NCBI GenBank assembly: GCA_016946835.1
Contig: JACVTC010000040.1
Span: 175,001-239,000 of the forward strand
Length of the DNA stretch: 64,000 nt
DNA from: Neocallimastix lanati (nom. inval.)
Lineage: Eukaryota > Neocallimastigomycota > Neocallimastigomycetes > Neocallimastigales > Neocallimastigaceae
Reading direction: 5' to 3'
Shown here: in pieces, positions 51,900 to 63,713 of the stretch
Position numbering within the stretch: position 1 is the stretch's first letter
Layout: every line of letters starts with the position of its first letter
Notes under the pieces: generated by a model
What the model saw: only the letters and a program-made list of their open reading frames with translations
Told to the model about the DNA's origin: nothing
The model's database searches: none
Program-made: the position numbers and the translations under genes

Positions 51900-54800
51900 A
51901 GAGTCGCTGGATTTTGAATTTTGTTGAATTTATTATTTTTCGATAAAAAATTTTTATTAATAAAATTTTGATCATTTTTTGGTAAATTTTTGATATTCAT
52001 TGATTTATTTGAATTATTAATAGATTTATGTGAATCATTATTGTTGTCATATGTTATTATTGAATTATTTGAAGATTTTTTGATATGATATGAATGTGAT
52101 TTTGCTTCAGCCAATAGATTTTCTTGAAAATTTTCATCATTTTTTGAAAAATTTTTATTATTAAAATTTTTTTTCATATTATTATTATTTATTGTAAAAT
52201 TCTGTAAATTTTGGCTTGATTTTTCATTATTTAAAAATATTTTATTTTTATCAAAATTTTCAAATTCGGTTATTTTTTCTTTTCCTTTGTTCCTGCTGGA
52301 AGTTGAGGCGGCGTAAGCAGGATCTTCTGGTTTATATTTTTCAATAATGTTAGAATTAAAATTGGTATTCTTAGTATTATTTCTAAACTTTTTATTATAA
52401 TTTTTATTTATTATTTCTAAATTTCTATTTATCTCATTCAAATAATTATTTTCAGAATTATTTTTGTCAACATTGATGAAATTGAATTTCAATTTAAATT
52501 CACAATTATTTTTATTTTTAATTTCAGGATTAATTTTAGAATTAATTTCAACATCTTTATTTAAATTATGGTTATTTTTCTGGTTTATATCTTTATTATC
52601 AAATTCTTGATTTTCTTCATTTAACGATATATTATTGACATGCTTATTTTTAATGTAATTACTTTTATGTTCTGTATTAGTAGTCCTTTCATTATTAATA
52701 TTTTCATTTAAAATGTTTTCTTCATTTAAGATGTTTCTTCCATTAAAATTATTTTCATTGTTCATATTATTATCTTCATTTATATTATTATCTTCATTTA
52801 TATTATTATCTTCATTTATAATATTATCTTCTGGATTCATATCTTTTCTATTGTTGTCTTTCATAAATGAGAAGTAAGAGTCTTTATAATTGCTTGTTTC
52901 GTATTTGTGTTTACTAGGCTCTTCTTCAACGAATTCTACATCGTTAGTATAATGTATTTTATTATTTTCAATATCCATGATAATATATGAATATTTTTTA
53001 TCATCAAATCCCAAGAATACGCCCTTCTTAGCATTTGGTAAAATTTTTGATTTGTGTTGTGTATCATCCCTGTAATAACACACACAACCAAAGGTTTTTA
53101 AATGTTTTAACTCTACCTTTTTGTTGTAAAATACTTCATTGGGTATTAAAAATTTATTTCCTGAATGGGGAATTAAGTTATATATGTAGCATGCCTGTTT
53201 TATGGCGAAATTCCAAAAGTTTTCTGATAATTCTGCCCAATATAGAAGAGTTTTAGCTGAATTTCTAAGAGTTCTGTTTATTCTTTCAGCTTTTCCATTA
53301 ACTTCAGGGCAACCTGGAGGAGAATAGGTTTTTTCTATTCCATTTTCTTTACAGTATTTATTAACTGTTTTATTTTTAAATTCCTTTCCTCCATCTGATT
53401 TAAATATTTTAATATTATATTCTTCAAATTGGTTATTTAAGTACTTGAAGAATTCCACAATTAATTCGGGAGCTTCGGCTTTAGATTTTAAAGTATATAT
53501 CCATACTTTTCTTGAGAATTCATCCATGAATGTAATAAAGTATTTTTTATTATTGATAGATGAATTGTATGGACCTGAAATGTCTGAATGTATTATTTCC
53601 AATATTTTCGTAGCTTTCGGTATTTTTCCTCCGTGTGATTTTCTTGACATTTTAGCTACTTTACATTCTATGCATTTAGGAGTTTTTATTTGGTGTAAAC
53701 TTAGATATTTGTTTATGTTTTCTAGGTAATAATGACCTAGTCTTCTATGCCAAATTTCAAGGCTTTTTTCATCAACTTCGTTTAAAGCCATAATATTTTT
53801 ATCCTTTTCTTCAAAGTTTTTATTAATCTTGTAAGTATTTACTAAGAATTGATTATCATTTGTAGAATAATAAGTTCCTATATATACATTATTTGGACCC
53901 CATAAGTTAAATCTACCACGTGTATAATCATCAGTGTCAATAATGACTCTATATCCTATTTTGGCCAGTTCTATTCCACTAATAAGATTTTTAGTTGCAG
54001 ATTTTGAATATAATACCTTGTCTAGTCGTACATATATTCCATTAATGTAACATTCGTAAGTACCATATCCTTCGAAGCTACACATTGTCCCATTGGCACA
54101 TCTTAACTTTATTTTGCAGTGAATAAAATTATTTAGCAAATTAAAATCATTAGTTATATGTTCTCCAGCACCAGTATCATATAACCATTCACTAGTCTTA
54201 TCATTTTCTTCATAATAATTGATGTTGTTTACATATAATTCCTCTTTTTTATTAGGAATTGTTATCTCCTTTGGAATAATAGAACTATCATTCACGTATT
54301 CAATTAATCCAGAAAATTTAACCTTATTGTTAATGTTTATTTCTTCTTGTTTTTCTATCAGTGCCCTTGCGTCTTCAAAATCAAAATTATCGTCATAACT
54401 ACTGGCACTGTCTGGATCAGAAATTTTACTTATTAAATGTAAAGACTTCTTTGGATGATCATTTAATGTGGTCTTTACTTGAAGCTTTTCTTGCCTCCCT
54501 TTATTATGATTTGACTTCGTCTTCATATTATATATGCAGTTTCTGGTAGAGTGTCCTTTAACTTCACAAATGTGACAATATGATTTATTATTATTGTCTT
54601 TGTTACTATTATCTTTATTATTATTGTTATATTGGTTACCATTTTGCTTTCCTCTTTTCTTAGAGTTAGAGCTTTTGTTATTATGGTTGTTGTGTTCATT
54701 TTTCTTTGAGGAATTACTAGTTCTTCTTCCTCTACTGATAAAATCTAGATCCATTGGATCATCTTTTTCAATGGTTTTGTTATCTTCCCAATTTTCTAGG

Positions 54801-55540
54801 TAAGATTTTGCATAAATAAAACTTTTGAGATTATTAATATATACATTAGGGTCACTATTCAAATTAATTTGAATGATATTTTTATAATCATCCGGTAGTA
54901 CGTTATAGAGATATTTTAATTTTTCCTTATCAGTGATCTCCACATGTTGTTCTTCCATATCATCGAAAGTTTCTTTCATAAGTTCTAGCTTTTCGATGAT
55001 TTGATTTCTATCTCTGGCTTTAATACTTCTTAATCTTTTAAGCCAGTATTCCATATCAGCATTTGAATTTCCATATTTTGATTTGAGTCTTTCCATTATA
55101 CGGAAACCATTATTAAGTCTGCTGATTTCTCTTAAAACAGAATCATCGACATTCTTACTGATCATGAGTATCATGTCAGCATCGATCCTTTCTGCTTCCT
55201 CAACTAATCTGATATGATTAAGAGGATTACCAAAAAAGTTAGTTAGCTGAGTATTGATATCAACATTATTGTTTCGATTAACCTCAGCATTGTTTCGAAT
55301 AGGTGCGGCAGGAGCTTGCGGTAACATTTTGGTAATTAATTTAGTAATTACCTTGTTGATAACATCGTTGACATTGGGGTTGTAATTAAAACCTACATCA
55401 TTAAGTTTTCCAATGACGTCGACTTCCATGAATTCCTTAATACCTTGACGTTTAGCGGCATTGTCAATAAGGAATTTCCACTCATTAAAGTTGGATTTTC
55501 CATGGAGGCGTTGGTCCTTAGCTAAGTTAAAGTCTTGCAT
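51896..55540 (-). CDS. Copia ORF1: Gag, protease, integrase
   Basis: 1214 aa, ATG at 55540, 61 bp after the primer-binding site. Gag occupies about residues 1-280 (LHGKSNFNEWKFLIDNAA near the start). A zinc knuckle CHICEVKGHSTRNC lies at about 318-332, and an aspartic protease with WLYDTGAGEHI at about 452. The integrase N-terminal zinc domain reads HRRLGHYYLENINK...CIECKVAK (about 597-630), and the DDE core has IIHSDISGPY, IFKSDGGKEF and NGKAERINRTLRN (about 650-750). A long asparagine-rich tail (about 870-1210), including tandem NINEDN repeats, reaches the stop. Unlike most copia elements, the polyprotein ends here, before RT, with an ATGA overlap into ORF2. The frame is fully open. Confidence 0.95.
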   Translation of the reverse strand: MQDFNLAKDQRLHGKSNFNEWKFLIDNAAKRQGIKEFMEVDVIGKLNDVGFNYNPNVNDVINKVITKLITKMLPQAPAAPIRNNAEVNRNNNVDINTQLTNFFGNPLNHIRLVEEAERIDADMILMISKNVDDSVLREISRLNNGFRIMERLKSKYGNSNADMEYWLKRLRSIKARDRNQIIEKLELMKETFDDMEEQHVEITDKEKLKYLYNVLPDDYKNIIQINLNSDPNVYINNLKSFIYAKSYLENWEDNKTIEKDDPMDLDFISRGRRTSNSSKKNEHNNHNNKSSNSKKRGKQNGNQYNNNNKDNSNKDNNNKSYCHICEVKGHSTRNCIYNMKTKSNHNKGRQEKLQVKTTLNDHPKKSLHLISKISDPDSASSYDDNFDFEDARALIEKQEEININNKVKFSGLIEYVNDSSIIPKEITIPNKKEELYVNNINYYEENDKTSEWLYDTGAGEHITNDFNLLNNFIHCKIKLRCANGTMCSFEGYGTYECYINGIYVRLDKVLYSKSATKNLISGIELAKIGYRVIIDTDDYTRGRFNLWGPNNVYIGTYYSTNDNQFLVNTYKINKNFEEKDKNIMALNEVDEKSLEIWHRRLGHYYLENINKYLSLHQIKTPKCIECKVAKMSRKSHGGKIPKATKILEIIHSDISGPYNSSINNKKYFITFMDEFSRKVWIYTLKSKAEAPELIVEFFKYLNNQFEEYNIKIFKSDGGKEFKNKTVNKYCKENGIEKTYSPPGCPEVNGKAERINRTLRNSAKTLLYWAELSENFWNFAIKQACYIYNLIPHSGNKFLIPNEVFYNKKVELKHLKTFGCVCYYRDDTQHKSKILPNAKKGVFLGFDDKKYSYIIMDIENNKIHYTNDVEFVEEEPSKHKYETSNYKDSYFSFMKDNNRKDMNPEDNIINEDNNINEDNNINEDNNMNNENNFNGRNILNEENILNENINNERTTNTEHKSNYIKNKHVNNISLNEENQEFDNKDINQKNNHNLNKDVEINSKINPEIKNKNNCEFKLKFNFINVDKNNSENNYLNEINRNLEIINKNYNKKFRNNTKNTNFNSNIIEKYKPEDPAYAASTSSRNKGKEKITEFENFDKNKIFLNNEKSSQNLQNFTINNNNMKKNFNNKNFSKNDENFQENLLAEAKSHSYHIKKSSNNSIITYDNNNDSHKSINNSNKSMNIKNLPKNDQNFINKNFLSKNNKFNKIQNPATL

Positions 55541-55601
55541 GATTTCGAAGCGGTGAAGCGTATTAATTAAGTACTTTTAATAATAAATGATATGAGTCAA
55601 C

Positions 55602-55615
55602 TGAGACTCTTAATC
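55602..55615 (-). other. Copia primer-binding site (half tRNA-Lys)
   Basis: The plus strand reads TGAGACTCTTAATC directly against the 5' LTR, which equals the anticodon arm of eukaryotic tRNA-Lys(CUU). The element's strand is therefore complementary to tRNA positions of about 27-40. Priming from an internal tRNA end cut in the anticodon arm is known for Drosophila copia, which uses the 5' half of initiator tRNA-Met. Confidence 0.75.
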
Positions 55616-55934
55616 TGTTAGCTTTATTAAATTTAGATCTATAATAATATTCCTTATGGAATATGGTATACAAGGGAAATAAGTGTATGATCTATCTTTC
55701 GGCTTTAAATAAGTAATAAAGTCACATGTTACTACATGCGTTTTCCATAACATAAAATAAATTAAAAATTAATTAAATAAATATTAAAAGATAATTAACA
55801 TAGATTTATACAAGACGATAGATCATAATACATTTAAGTAATCATTAAATATAAATAAATAAATACACATAAATATAAATAAATACTATAAATAAATAAA
55901 TTAAATATATAGTTAAATTATGAGTGCAGTCAAC

Positions 55935-55935
<1 letters not shown>
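55616..55935 (-). repeat. Copia 5' LTR
   Basis: 320 bp, one mismatch to the 3' LTR at 42740-43059. It is flanked on the outside by ataat and the remaining TAA repeats (55936-55984). Confidence 0.95.
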
Positions 55936-55986
<51 letters not shown>

Positions 55987-56241
55987 TATTTGCTAGAATA
56001 TGAGATTAATGTAATAAAATGTAATATAATTAATACATAAGCCATAATGTATTAATATAAAAGCATTAATTTATAATAATTAAGTGCTAGTAACTCTCTT
56101 TATCTCTATATCATAAAATATATAAATAAAATTGACAAAATTATAAACCCTAAATTCCTGATTCTTAACAGAATAATAATCTCATCTGACCATTATAAAG
56201 ATAATAAACAAAAGAATCGTTCGCTGGATACAATATTATGC

Positions 56242-56880
56242 CTAAGAAAAATATCTTGAAATTTTAAATTTTAGTAAAAAATTGATAATTGATATACAAG
56301 TAGCGAAACTAGTCTTTGATATATCCTCTTCATTCATCATGATCTGATGAAAACCAGAAAATAAATTGATTGCAGTGAATATTTTAACTTCAGTTTCAAT
56401 TGAAAATAAAATTTCATCAATTAAAGATAATGCATAGGCATCTTTCATTGTAACATTATTCAATTTCCTATAATCTACCCACATTCTCCATTTCTTATTC
56501 TTTTTTAGTACTAAAATAGCAAAAGAAAGCCATAAAGAAATAGAAGATTTGATTAATTTATTATTTATAAGTTTCTCCAATTCAACTTTAAGTGTCTAAA
56601 TATGGACCTTAGAAAGCCTATAACATCGTTGTTTTATTGGTTTATATATTCTCGATATCCTCCATTGAATTTTGTGTGGAAGTTACTTTGTCGATTAGAG
56701 TTCTTCAATTTTTGTTGTAAATATTGAAAAATTCTTTAAATAAAATTTTGACTTTTTCATTATAATTATTTGGAATCTCAATTGTAATGTTTTGTAGTAA
56801 TTTATATTTTTTATTTCCGTTTTCATCAATTTTATAAATTATTTCACTTTCATTTTTCCTCATTTTCTTTTTCCTCATTA
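56242..56880 (-). pseudogene. Ty3/gypsy reverse-transcriptase relic
   Basis: 56242-56580 reads MEKLINNKLIKSSISLWLSF, then KKNKKWRMWVDYRKLNNVTM, DAYALSLIDEILFSI and FSGFHQIMMNEEDISKTSFA. This is the N-terminal half of a gypsy RT up to the strand before the YxDD motif. Upstream, in other frames, QRCYRLSKVH (about 56610) resembles the segment preceding RT. The frame then dissolves and the YxDD region is absent. It is a different, older lineage from the intact gypsy element. Confidence 0.75.
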
Positions 56881-56904
56881 ACTTTCTTTTAATTCACTGA
56901 TTAC

Positions 56905-57061
56905 GTTAACTTTGACATACTTAAATAACTATTTTGATCTTAAGACGTGATTCATATGGAATTCCCAGGTTTGTAAATTGTTTTTGTTTAATTGTTCTTC
57001 GATTTGAATAGTAGTTTCAGTTGACATATCTTATTTTAAATTTTAAATGAGACTCTTAATC
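56905..57061 (-). pseudogene. Copia relic: primer-binding site and start of Gag
   Basis: TGAGACTCTTAATC at 57048-57061 is identical to the primer-binding site of the intact copia element. Twenty bases on, an ATG at 57027 opens STETTIQIEEQLNKNNLQTW, continuing EFHMNHVLRSK and then a stop. This matches the family pattern for the start of copia Gag (L.g.NY..W...m...L). The adjoining LTR is not recognisable, so only the start of an old copia insertion remains, now next to a gypsy relic. Confidence 0.6.
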
Positions 57062-57065
57062 TTTT

Positions 57066-59540
57066 ATTTGAAAATTAGTATAAACTATATTAAAATGTTT
57101 ATTTATAATATATTTATTATATTTATTATAAAAAATAATTATATTTATTTAAATTAAGTAAATTTCTCAGTATTTATAATAATATAAAATTATCAAAAAT
57201 ATTGTTATAAAACATTTTTGAGTTTCGTATACTTTGATAAATAATAATCATTATTTTAATTACATTTACAGTATTAAATCTACTTTATAAAAGGTTAAAA
57301 ATTTTATTATAAGACAAATATTTAAATTATTTTTTTATCTAACCGTTAATAATAAAGATTATAATTAAACATTGGGTTTTCATAGTAATCTTTATTGGAA
57401 TTCCTTAGCTTTTCATAACAAATATTATTAGTTAAAAATCACCCTCTCTTGATATTGATTCATCATGTCAACATTTTATAAAAAGCATTGTGAATCCGAC
57501 CTTTCATATAAGCGGAGATAACTTTTTAAACTTTTTATATTAACACTTACATAAAAGCGTAAATTCGACGACTTATTGGTAAACACATCAATTAACTGAG
57601 CAAACAGCCTATGATGCTTTCAATTCATAACTAAAATTTCAATATTCTTCATGAATTGTATGTAATACTTTATTAATTACATTTAGTTTGGTTTTCTGCT
57701 TCAAATATAAGCATTCATTTCAAAAAATTTTGATTTGAGAGGGGAATTAGATAATAATACAATAGAAAACATAGGTATAAATCACAAAATAAGAAATACA
57801 AATATTTACATATTTATTGATAGTAAAATCTAAATATTAAAAAATTTTATATCATTTAGATTTTAGGGGGAATAGATAAAAATAGGAAATAAGAATAATG
57901 AAAAGAAAATAAATATTAATTTAAAATAAAATTTAATTAAATTAATTATTTTAAAATATTAATTGCTTTGAAATGAAAGAAAAATCAGTATTGAACTAAA
58001 AGATAAACTGAAAATTAGAAAAATAATTAACAAGATTTTATATTTAATAATTCAATATTATTTTATATATGATATATTTAAACCATATAATATTATATAA
58101 TAAAGATGATCAGATTCATCTAATACCTATTAATAGTGTAATAACATTAAATACTTTATTTAGAAATTATTAAAACATATTTAAGAAAATTATAATTAAT
58201 ATAAGAGAATTAATATTTTATTAGAATATTATTTTATTTATGTAAATTGAAAATTATAATATTTCATGTATAATAGAAAGTTAATTTAGAATGGAAATAA
58301 TTTATAGTTTAACTAAAATAGAAAAATTTTAGTATTAGATAATTATATATAATTCATACCTATATTTGCAAATCAAATTATATTCTTGAAATAATTAGGT
58401 AAGAGGGGAATGATAACTTTCGTGAATATACATATACATTAAGAAATTACATTTATACTACATTAACATACTATATGATTAAGCCACATCAATTCAACTC
58501 TAAACATCATTGTAAAGTAAATTTATTGTACATTTGCTCTTTGGTTCTCTAGTTTTATTATTCAAATCTATAATAAATAAAGTTGATATAACCGAACCCA
58601 CAAGTCTATAACTTATTAAATATAAATAATATGTATTTATTATTAGTTATATTTAATAATAAATTAAATTCCAAATACAGGTTTATCCATATTTTTTTTT
58701 TTTATTATAGATGATTAAATTATTTAAAATTTTTTTTAATCAAAAATAAAATTAATAAACAATATCGCTTTTTAGAATAATTTTTAATTTAGGAAAGTTC
58801 AGTTATTTTTTTTTTTTTTTTTTTTTTTTTAATTATAATTATTAATTAAAAAAAAAAAAAAGCCAAAAAAAAAGAAATGATTTAAGAGATAATATTATAA
58901 TATAGATATATTGTATTTTTTTTCTTTTTTTAATAATAATAATAATAAAATAAATATATTATATTGATTAAAAGATAATTAAAAACATAATTTTGTTTAT
59001 TTACTATTTATTATTTTTTTTTTTATAATTTATTATAAATAATATAAATAATATATATATAATATATAGTTAGATTAATTAACAAATTTAAAAAGGTAAA
59101 AATATAATACATTATCATAATTGAATTAAGAAATAAAGAGTTAATAATTTAAATTTTATATATATATTCTTTTTTGTTAAATTTCTATTCTTTAAAAATT
59201 GTGAAAATATTAATAAATAAATAAAAATTGTAAATTAAATAGAGAATTTAAATCGATTTTATTTATAATCGAATTTTCAATATTATAATAGAATAAGAAG
59301 CAATAGAAAATAATAAATTAATATAAAAAGAAATTAATAATACAATATTAAAAAGAAATTAATAATACAATATTAAAAAGAAATTAATAATACAATATTA
59401 AGAATAAATTTTCATAATTTTTTTATTTACAATAAAATTATTTATATTTATAAATAATAATAATATAAATTATAATAAATATAAATAAATAAATAAAAAT
59501 AAGTTATAAATATAATATAAAATCGATAATTAAATACAAA
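57066..59540. other. AT-rich spacer with possible copia 3' debris
   Basis: Minus-strand 57480-57740 gives broken frames such as LIDVFTNKSSNLRFYV, followed by purine tracts (gagagggga at 57738, agggggaa at 57866, agaggggaa at 58403). These could be ends of old copia insertions, but the evidence is weak. A short tandem of about 22 bp (aaattaataatacaatattaaa, three copies) lies at 59330-59402. The rest shows no gene. The 3' part must contain the promoter of the Cas1-like gene. Confidence 0.45.
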
Positions 59541-62540
59541 ATGTCAGATAATAGTATAGATATTCCAATATTGAAGGGAAATGATTCCTTATCTAAAAAG
59601 CAACCTTCATTACCATATTTTCAAGCAACATCAAAATCAAATTCATCTCAAAATGAAAAATGGAGAAAAACTTTTAATATTAGCTTTATTTTTTGTATTA
59701 TTATAACAGTAATTTTTTTAATACCTTTAATACATAAGAAGGAATCTTGTAAGTTTATGCTTAAATTTAATTTAATTTTATTAATAAAATTATTTAAGGA
59801 AAAGAATTTTTAAATAAAATAAAATTATATTATTATATAATTAAATAATATTTATATATATTTTATGTTATTTTAATTTATAGATGATATACATGATACA
59901 AATTCTTGTTCAGCACTGATTAACAATGGCCATTGGGTATCTTCCCCTTCAAAAAACAATAGTTATTGGCAACCTGAAACCTGTGTAATAAAGAAGTATA
60001 GATATGACTTGGAAAGTATTCAAGTATGTTTAAAAGATACAAATATAAATTTTGTAGGTGATATAACATTATCAAGATTATTTCAATATTTGGAAGCAGT
60101 AGTTTTTGGAAGTATAACAAGTAGTGATGATATAAAAGAGAAAAAAACCATTGAGAGAAATGTAGAAACTACAAAATTGGTTTATCATCAAGACAATTTT
60201 TTTGATAGCGAATATTTTAATCAATTATTAAAACAAAATACAAGCATGAATACTAGAAATATATTTATTTTAAGTAGTGGAAAAACAATAATTAATGATA
60301 ACTTAAATTCAAAAACAAATGAAATAAATGAAGTTGAATTTAATAAAGATAAAGATGAATGGTCAAAAAATTTTTTACAAACGTTGGTGAAAATTCAAAG
60401 AACAAATAATGAATACTACATAAGACTTTTAACTCCAATATTTGATATAGATGAAGACCAACCTATATCCAAGAGGTTGATTGAATGGAATGATTATATT
60501 ACTCAAGTTACAGAAGATATAAGAGAAAAAGACATTAATGGAAAAGGAAATATTCATGTTCCATTATCTTGGAATAAATTATACTACGATTCTATTTACG
60601 ATTATGATAAGGATAATCGTGATGAATTTATTAAAAATATTGTAAGAGAAGAACTTAATCTATTTCTAAATTCAATTTGTAATAGCAAAATAAATACAAC
60701 TGATTCTACTTGCTGTATTAATTATTCAAAATCAAATATAAAACAAGATATTATTTTAATACTTTTATTTATTTTTGGTCCATTATCATTGTTTTATCGT
60801 AAAATTAGTAAATATTAGTTATAATCATTATATTCCTTCTATATATTAATTAATTATTAAATATATATTATACGATAAAATTATTAAAATATTTATAAAA
60901 TTAATTATATATATAATATATTTTATATTTATATGTATATTTATTTATTATTGTAATTATTATATATTATTAATATTAATACTATTAATGATGAAATAGT
61001 TCAAAAATATTATTTAGTACCTCCAATGATAAATAGATATATTCCTGATGATGATTTAGTTATAAATCTGACCACACTAGCCTTAACAATTTATTTTTCA
61101 TATATAACTGATCATACAGCATTATTTTTAAAGGCCAATAAACAATATTCAATATTCAAATATTTAGTTTTATTAATTTTAATTTCTGTACCAATAATTA
61201 ATTCAATTGAAACCTCAAAAAATACCACAATATTAAATTCAGAACAAGTAAGTGAATGGCAGGGTTTAATACTAGTATTGTACTTGATCATTCAATATTG
61301 TAATGATTCAGAAGGTGATATTTCAAATAATATTACAAGAGTTTTTATTTCATCATATATGTTTTTAATTGGATATTCTAATTATGATTATTATTACCGT
61401 AAAGGAAATTATGAAATTATAAATTTTATATATTTAATTCTAAAAAAAGTAACTCTTCCTTTAATACTAGCATTTTCATTGAATAATAGTATAATTGATT
61501 ACTTTTTTCCAATTATGAATATTTTTTGGTCATTAATTATTTATAGTACAATGGGTATTCTCGCATCATATAATAATAAAAGAAAATTCTTTTTAATAAA
61601 ATTAGGATGTTCAATTGGTATTACATTCCTCATTTTTGTTTTACTACCATTTATTTCAAAATATATATTCATTATTTTGAGTGTGTTATTTGGTGTAGAA
61701 TGGAATTACCTTCAATGGAATCAATATATATCATTGGACTTTTGGACTGTTTGGATTGGTGTAGGGTTCTCATATCTTATCAATAATATATATGAAACAG
61801 TAGATGATTTAGCTAGTCATAAATTTAAAATATCCACTTTAAATATAATTGGTATTGCGTCTTCAATAGGTGGATGCTTATTTGTTATACCAATTATGTT
61901 TATAGCTAGTAAGGGTACATATGATAAAATTCATCCATGGATTTCATTTATTATACCAATAGCTTATTTATTATTAAGAAACTCAAATCACATAATGAGA
62001 AAGAGAATCAGTAAATTTTTATGTTGGATAGGTTCATTTTCAATGGAAATATATGTTCTTTATAACCATTTTCTAATTTCCTCAAGTAGTAATGGTCACG
62101 GAGTAATTATTTATATTCACAATTCTTATTGGTGTAATTTAATTGTTTCGTGTATTATTCTTATTTGGCTTTCATATACAATGTCAAAAACCATTAATGG
62201 ACTTTGTCGTTGGATTATTAATTCATTCTTTAATTTATCCTTATCATCAGCAAATACATATAACGCATTAAATAATAGCTCTACAAGCAATTTGCACTAC
62301 GATATAAATGGTTCAGTAAATTTAAATAATAACACTATAAATAATCTACAAGAGCCATCTTCAAGTGATGCACAAGTAACTTCAGATTCGAACGAAGAAA
62401 ATAATCTAAATAGTATTTTAAACAATAATAGTCAAGAAAATTTGACGTTAATGCAAGATCCAAATAATGAAACATTAAAATCTATACAATATCGTTGGTT
62501 TGGACTTATTATTTTATTATGGATTATTAATATACTTTAA
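59541..62540 (+). CDS. Cas1/CASD1-family membrane O-acetyltransferase, catalytic residues atypical
   Basis: 890 aa from three exons: 59541-59748, 59884-60807, 61000-62540. Architecture is that of Cas1p/CASD1: a signal-anchor helix at residues 45-64, a lumenal SGNH-like domain (70 to about 380: SALINNGHW, then WQPETC, YRYDLESIQVCL, DSTCC), then a block of about ten or more membrane helices (about 390-760, including SEQVSEWQGLILVLYLIIQY and SSYMFLIGYSNYDYYYRKG), a hydrophilic Asn/Ser tail and one last helix. These enzymes O-acetylate sugars in the Golgi (CASD1: sialic acid; Cryptococcus Cas1: capsule glucuronoxylomannan). Odd: the catalytic GDS motif reads GDI (128-130), and the region where DxxH is expected reads GNIH (291-294). 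Either the soluble domain is inactive or my alignment of these sites is off. Family assignment rests on motif order and topology. Confidence 0.8.
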
Positions 62541-62601
62541 CAATTTTTTTTTTTTTTTATGTAATTTAATTTAATTTTTTTTTAATTTATTTTATTTTAT
62601 T

Positions 62602-62648
<47 letters not shown>

Positions 62649-63420
62649 TTTGTCTTATTTTATATATATATATATATATATATAGTATTTTTTTTTTTTT
62701 TTTAAAAAAAAATAATAAAATAAAATATAAAAAATTAATAAATAAAAAATAATTAATTAAATAATTAAAAAAAAAAAAAATAAAATTGTAATAATAATAA
62801 TAATAATAATAATAACGTTAATAACAATAATAATAATAAAAATAATAGAAAAAAGTAAAATTAAAAATAAAGAAAAAAAATAAAAAATAAAAAAATAAAA
62901 AAAAAAATAACTGAATAAATAAATAAATAAATAAATATAAATAGTAATTATATAATGGTAATATTAATATAAAATTAATATTATTAATATTATTATAATT
63001 TATTTATAATAAATGAATTCATTTTATAAAAAATAGAATAAAATAATAAACTAATCTAATCTAATCTAGAATTAAATAAAATAAAATTAATAAACAAACA
63101 AACAAACAAATAAACAAAAAAAAAAAAAAAAAAAAAAAAAACTGATGTAAAGTATATTAAACTATTAAAGTATTAATAAAAATAAAATTAAATAAAAAAA
63201 AATAGTGAAATAATATAAATATAAAAGAGCGAACATAATATAACGGATGTAATTAATAATATATTAATTTTTTTAATTTCTTTATTACTTTTAATTTTTA
63301 TATAATAATATAATATATTAATTTTTTTTTTTTTTTAAATTTATAATTTAAAATTAATACAATAATTTTAAAATTAATAAAAATGTTTAAAATTCTAATT
63401 ATATAAATAACTCTATCAGT
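62541..63420. other. 3' flank of the Cas1-like gene, homopolymer-rich
   Basis: Long T run (about 62600-62646), TA dinucleotides (62660-62686), AAT and AAAT repeats. No coding signal. Confidence 0.65.
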
Positions 63421-63423
63421 ATT

Positions 63424-63660
63424 TTGAAAATCTTAACATGGTTGGATCCAATCACTGTAATCAAAGTTATTTTTTTGTTCTTCCTTAAATATTGTAATCT
63501 AGTTATGGAAACCATTAATACCATTATTATTTTTTTTTTTCTTTTTTCATCAACAAAATTATGTTCGAAAGCAAAAGTATCCTCAAAACTTTACGATAAT
63601 AACCTTTAAATCAGATATTATATAATTCTTTCTTAAGGAAAGCCCAATCATCCTCTCGCA
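63424..63660 (-). pseudogene. Possible terminal exons or gene debris, minus strand
   Basis: This patch is less AT-rich than its surroundings. On the minus strand three short open segments occur in order: EDDWAFLKKELYNI, EDTFAFEHNFVDEKRKKNNN and, after a TAG that could be a splice acceptor, IFKEEQKNNFDYSDWIQPC and a stop. They may be the last exons of a gene truncated by the window or of a decayed gene. No family was recognised. The plus-strand frame over the same span is T-rich and less convincing. Confidence 0.25.
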
Positions 63661-63713
63661 ATAAAATAATTGAACAGTTTTACTAATTTAATCTATAAAT
63701 ATTTAGAAATTGT

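Noticed and set aside
58399-58620. Solo LTR starting tgataactttcg
   Set aside because: A purine tract precedes it and the sequence is less AT-rich, but no partner, end repeat or target duplication could be found.
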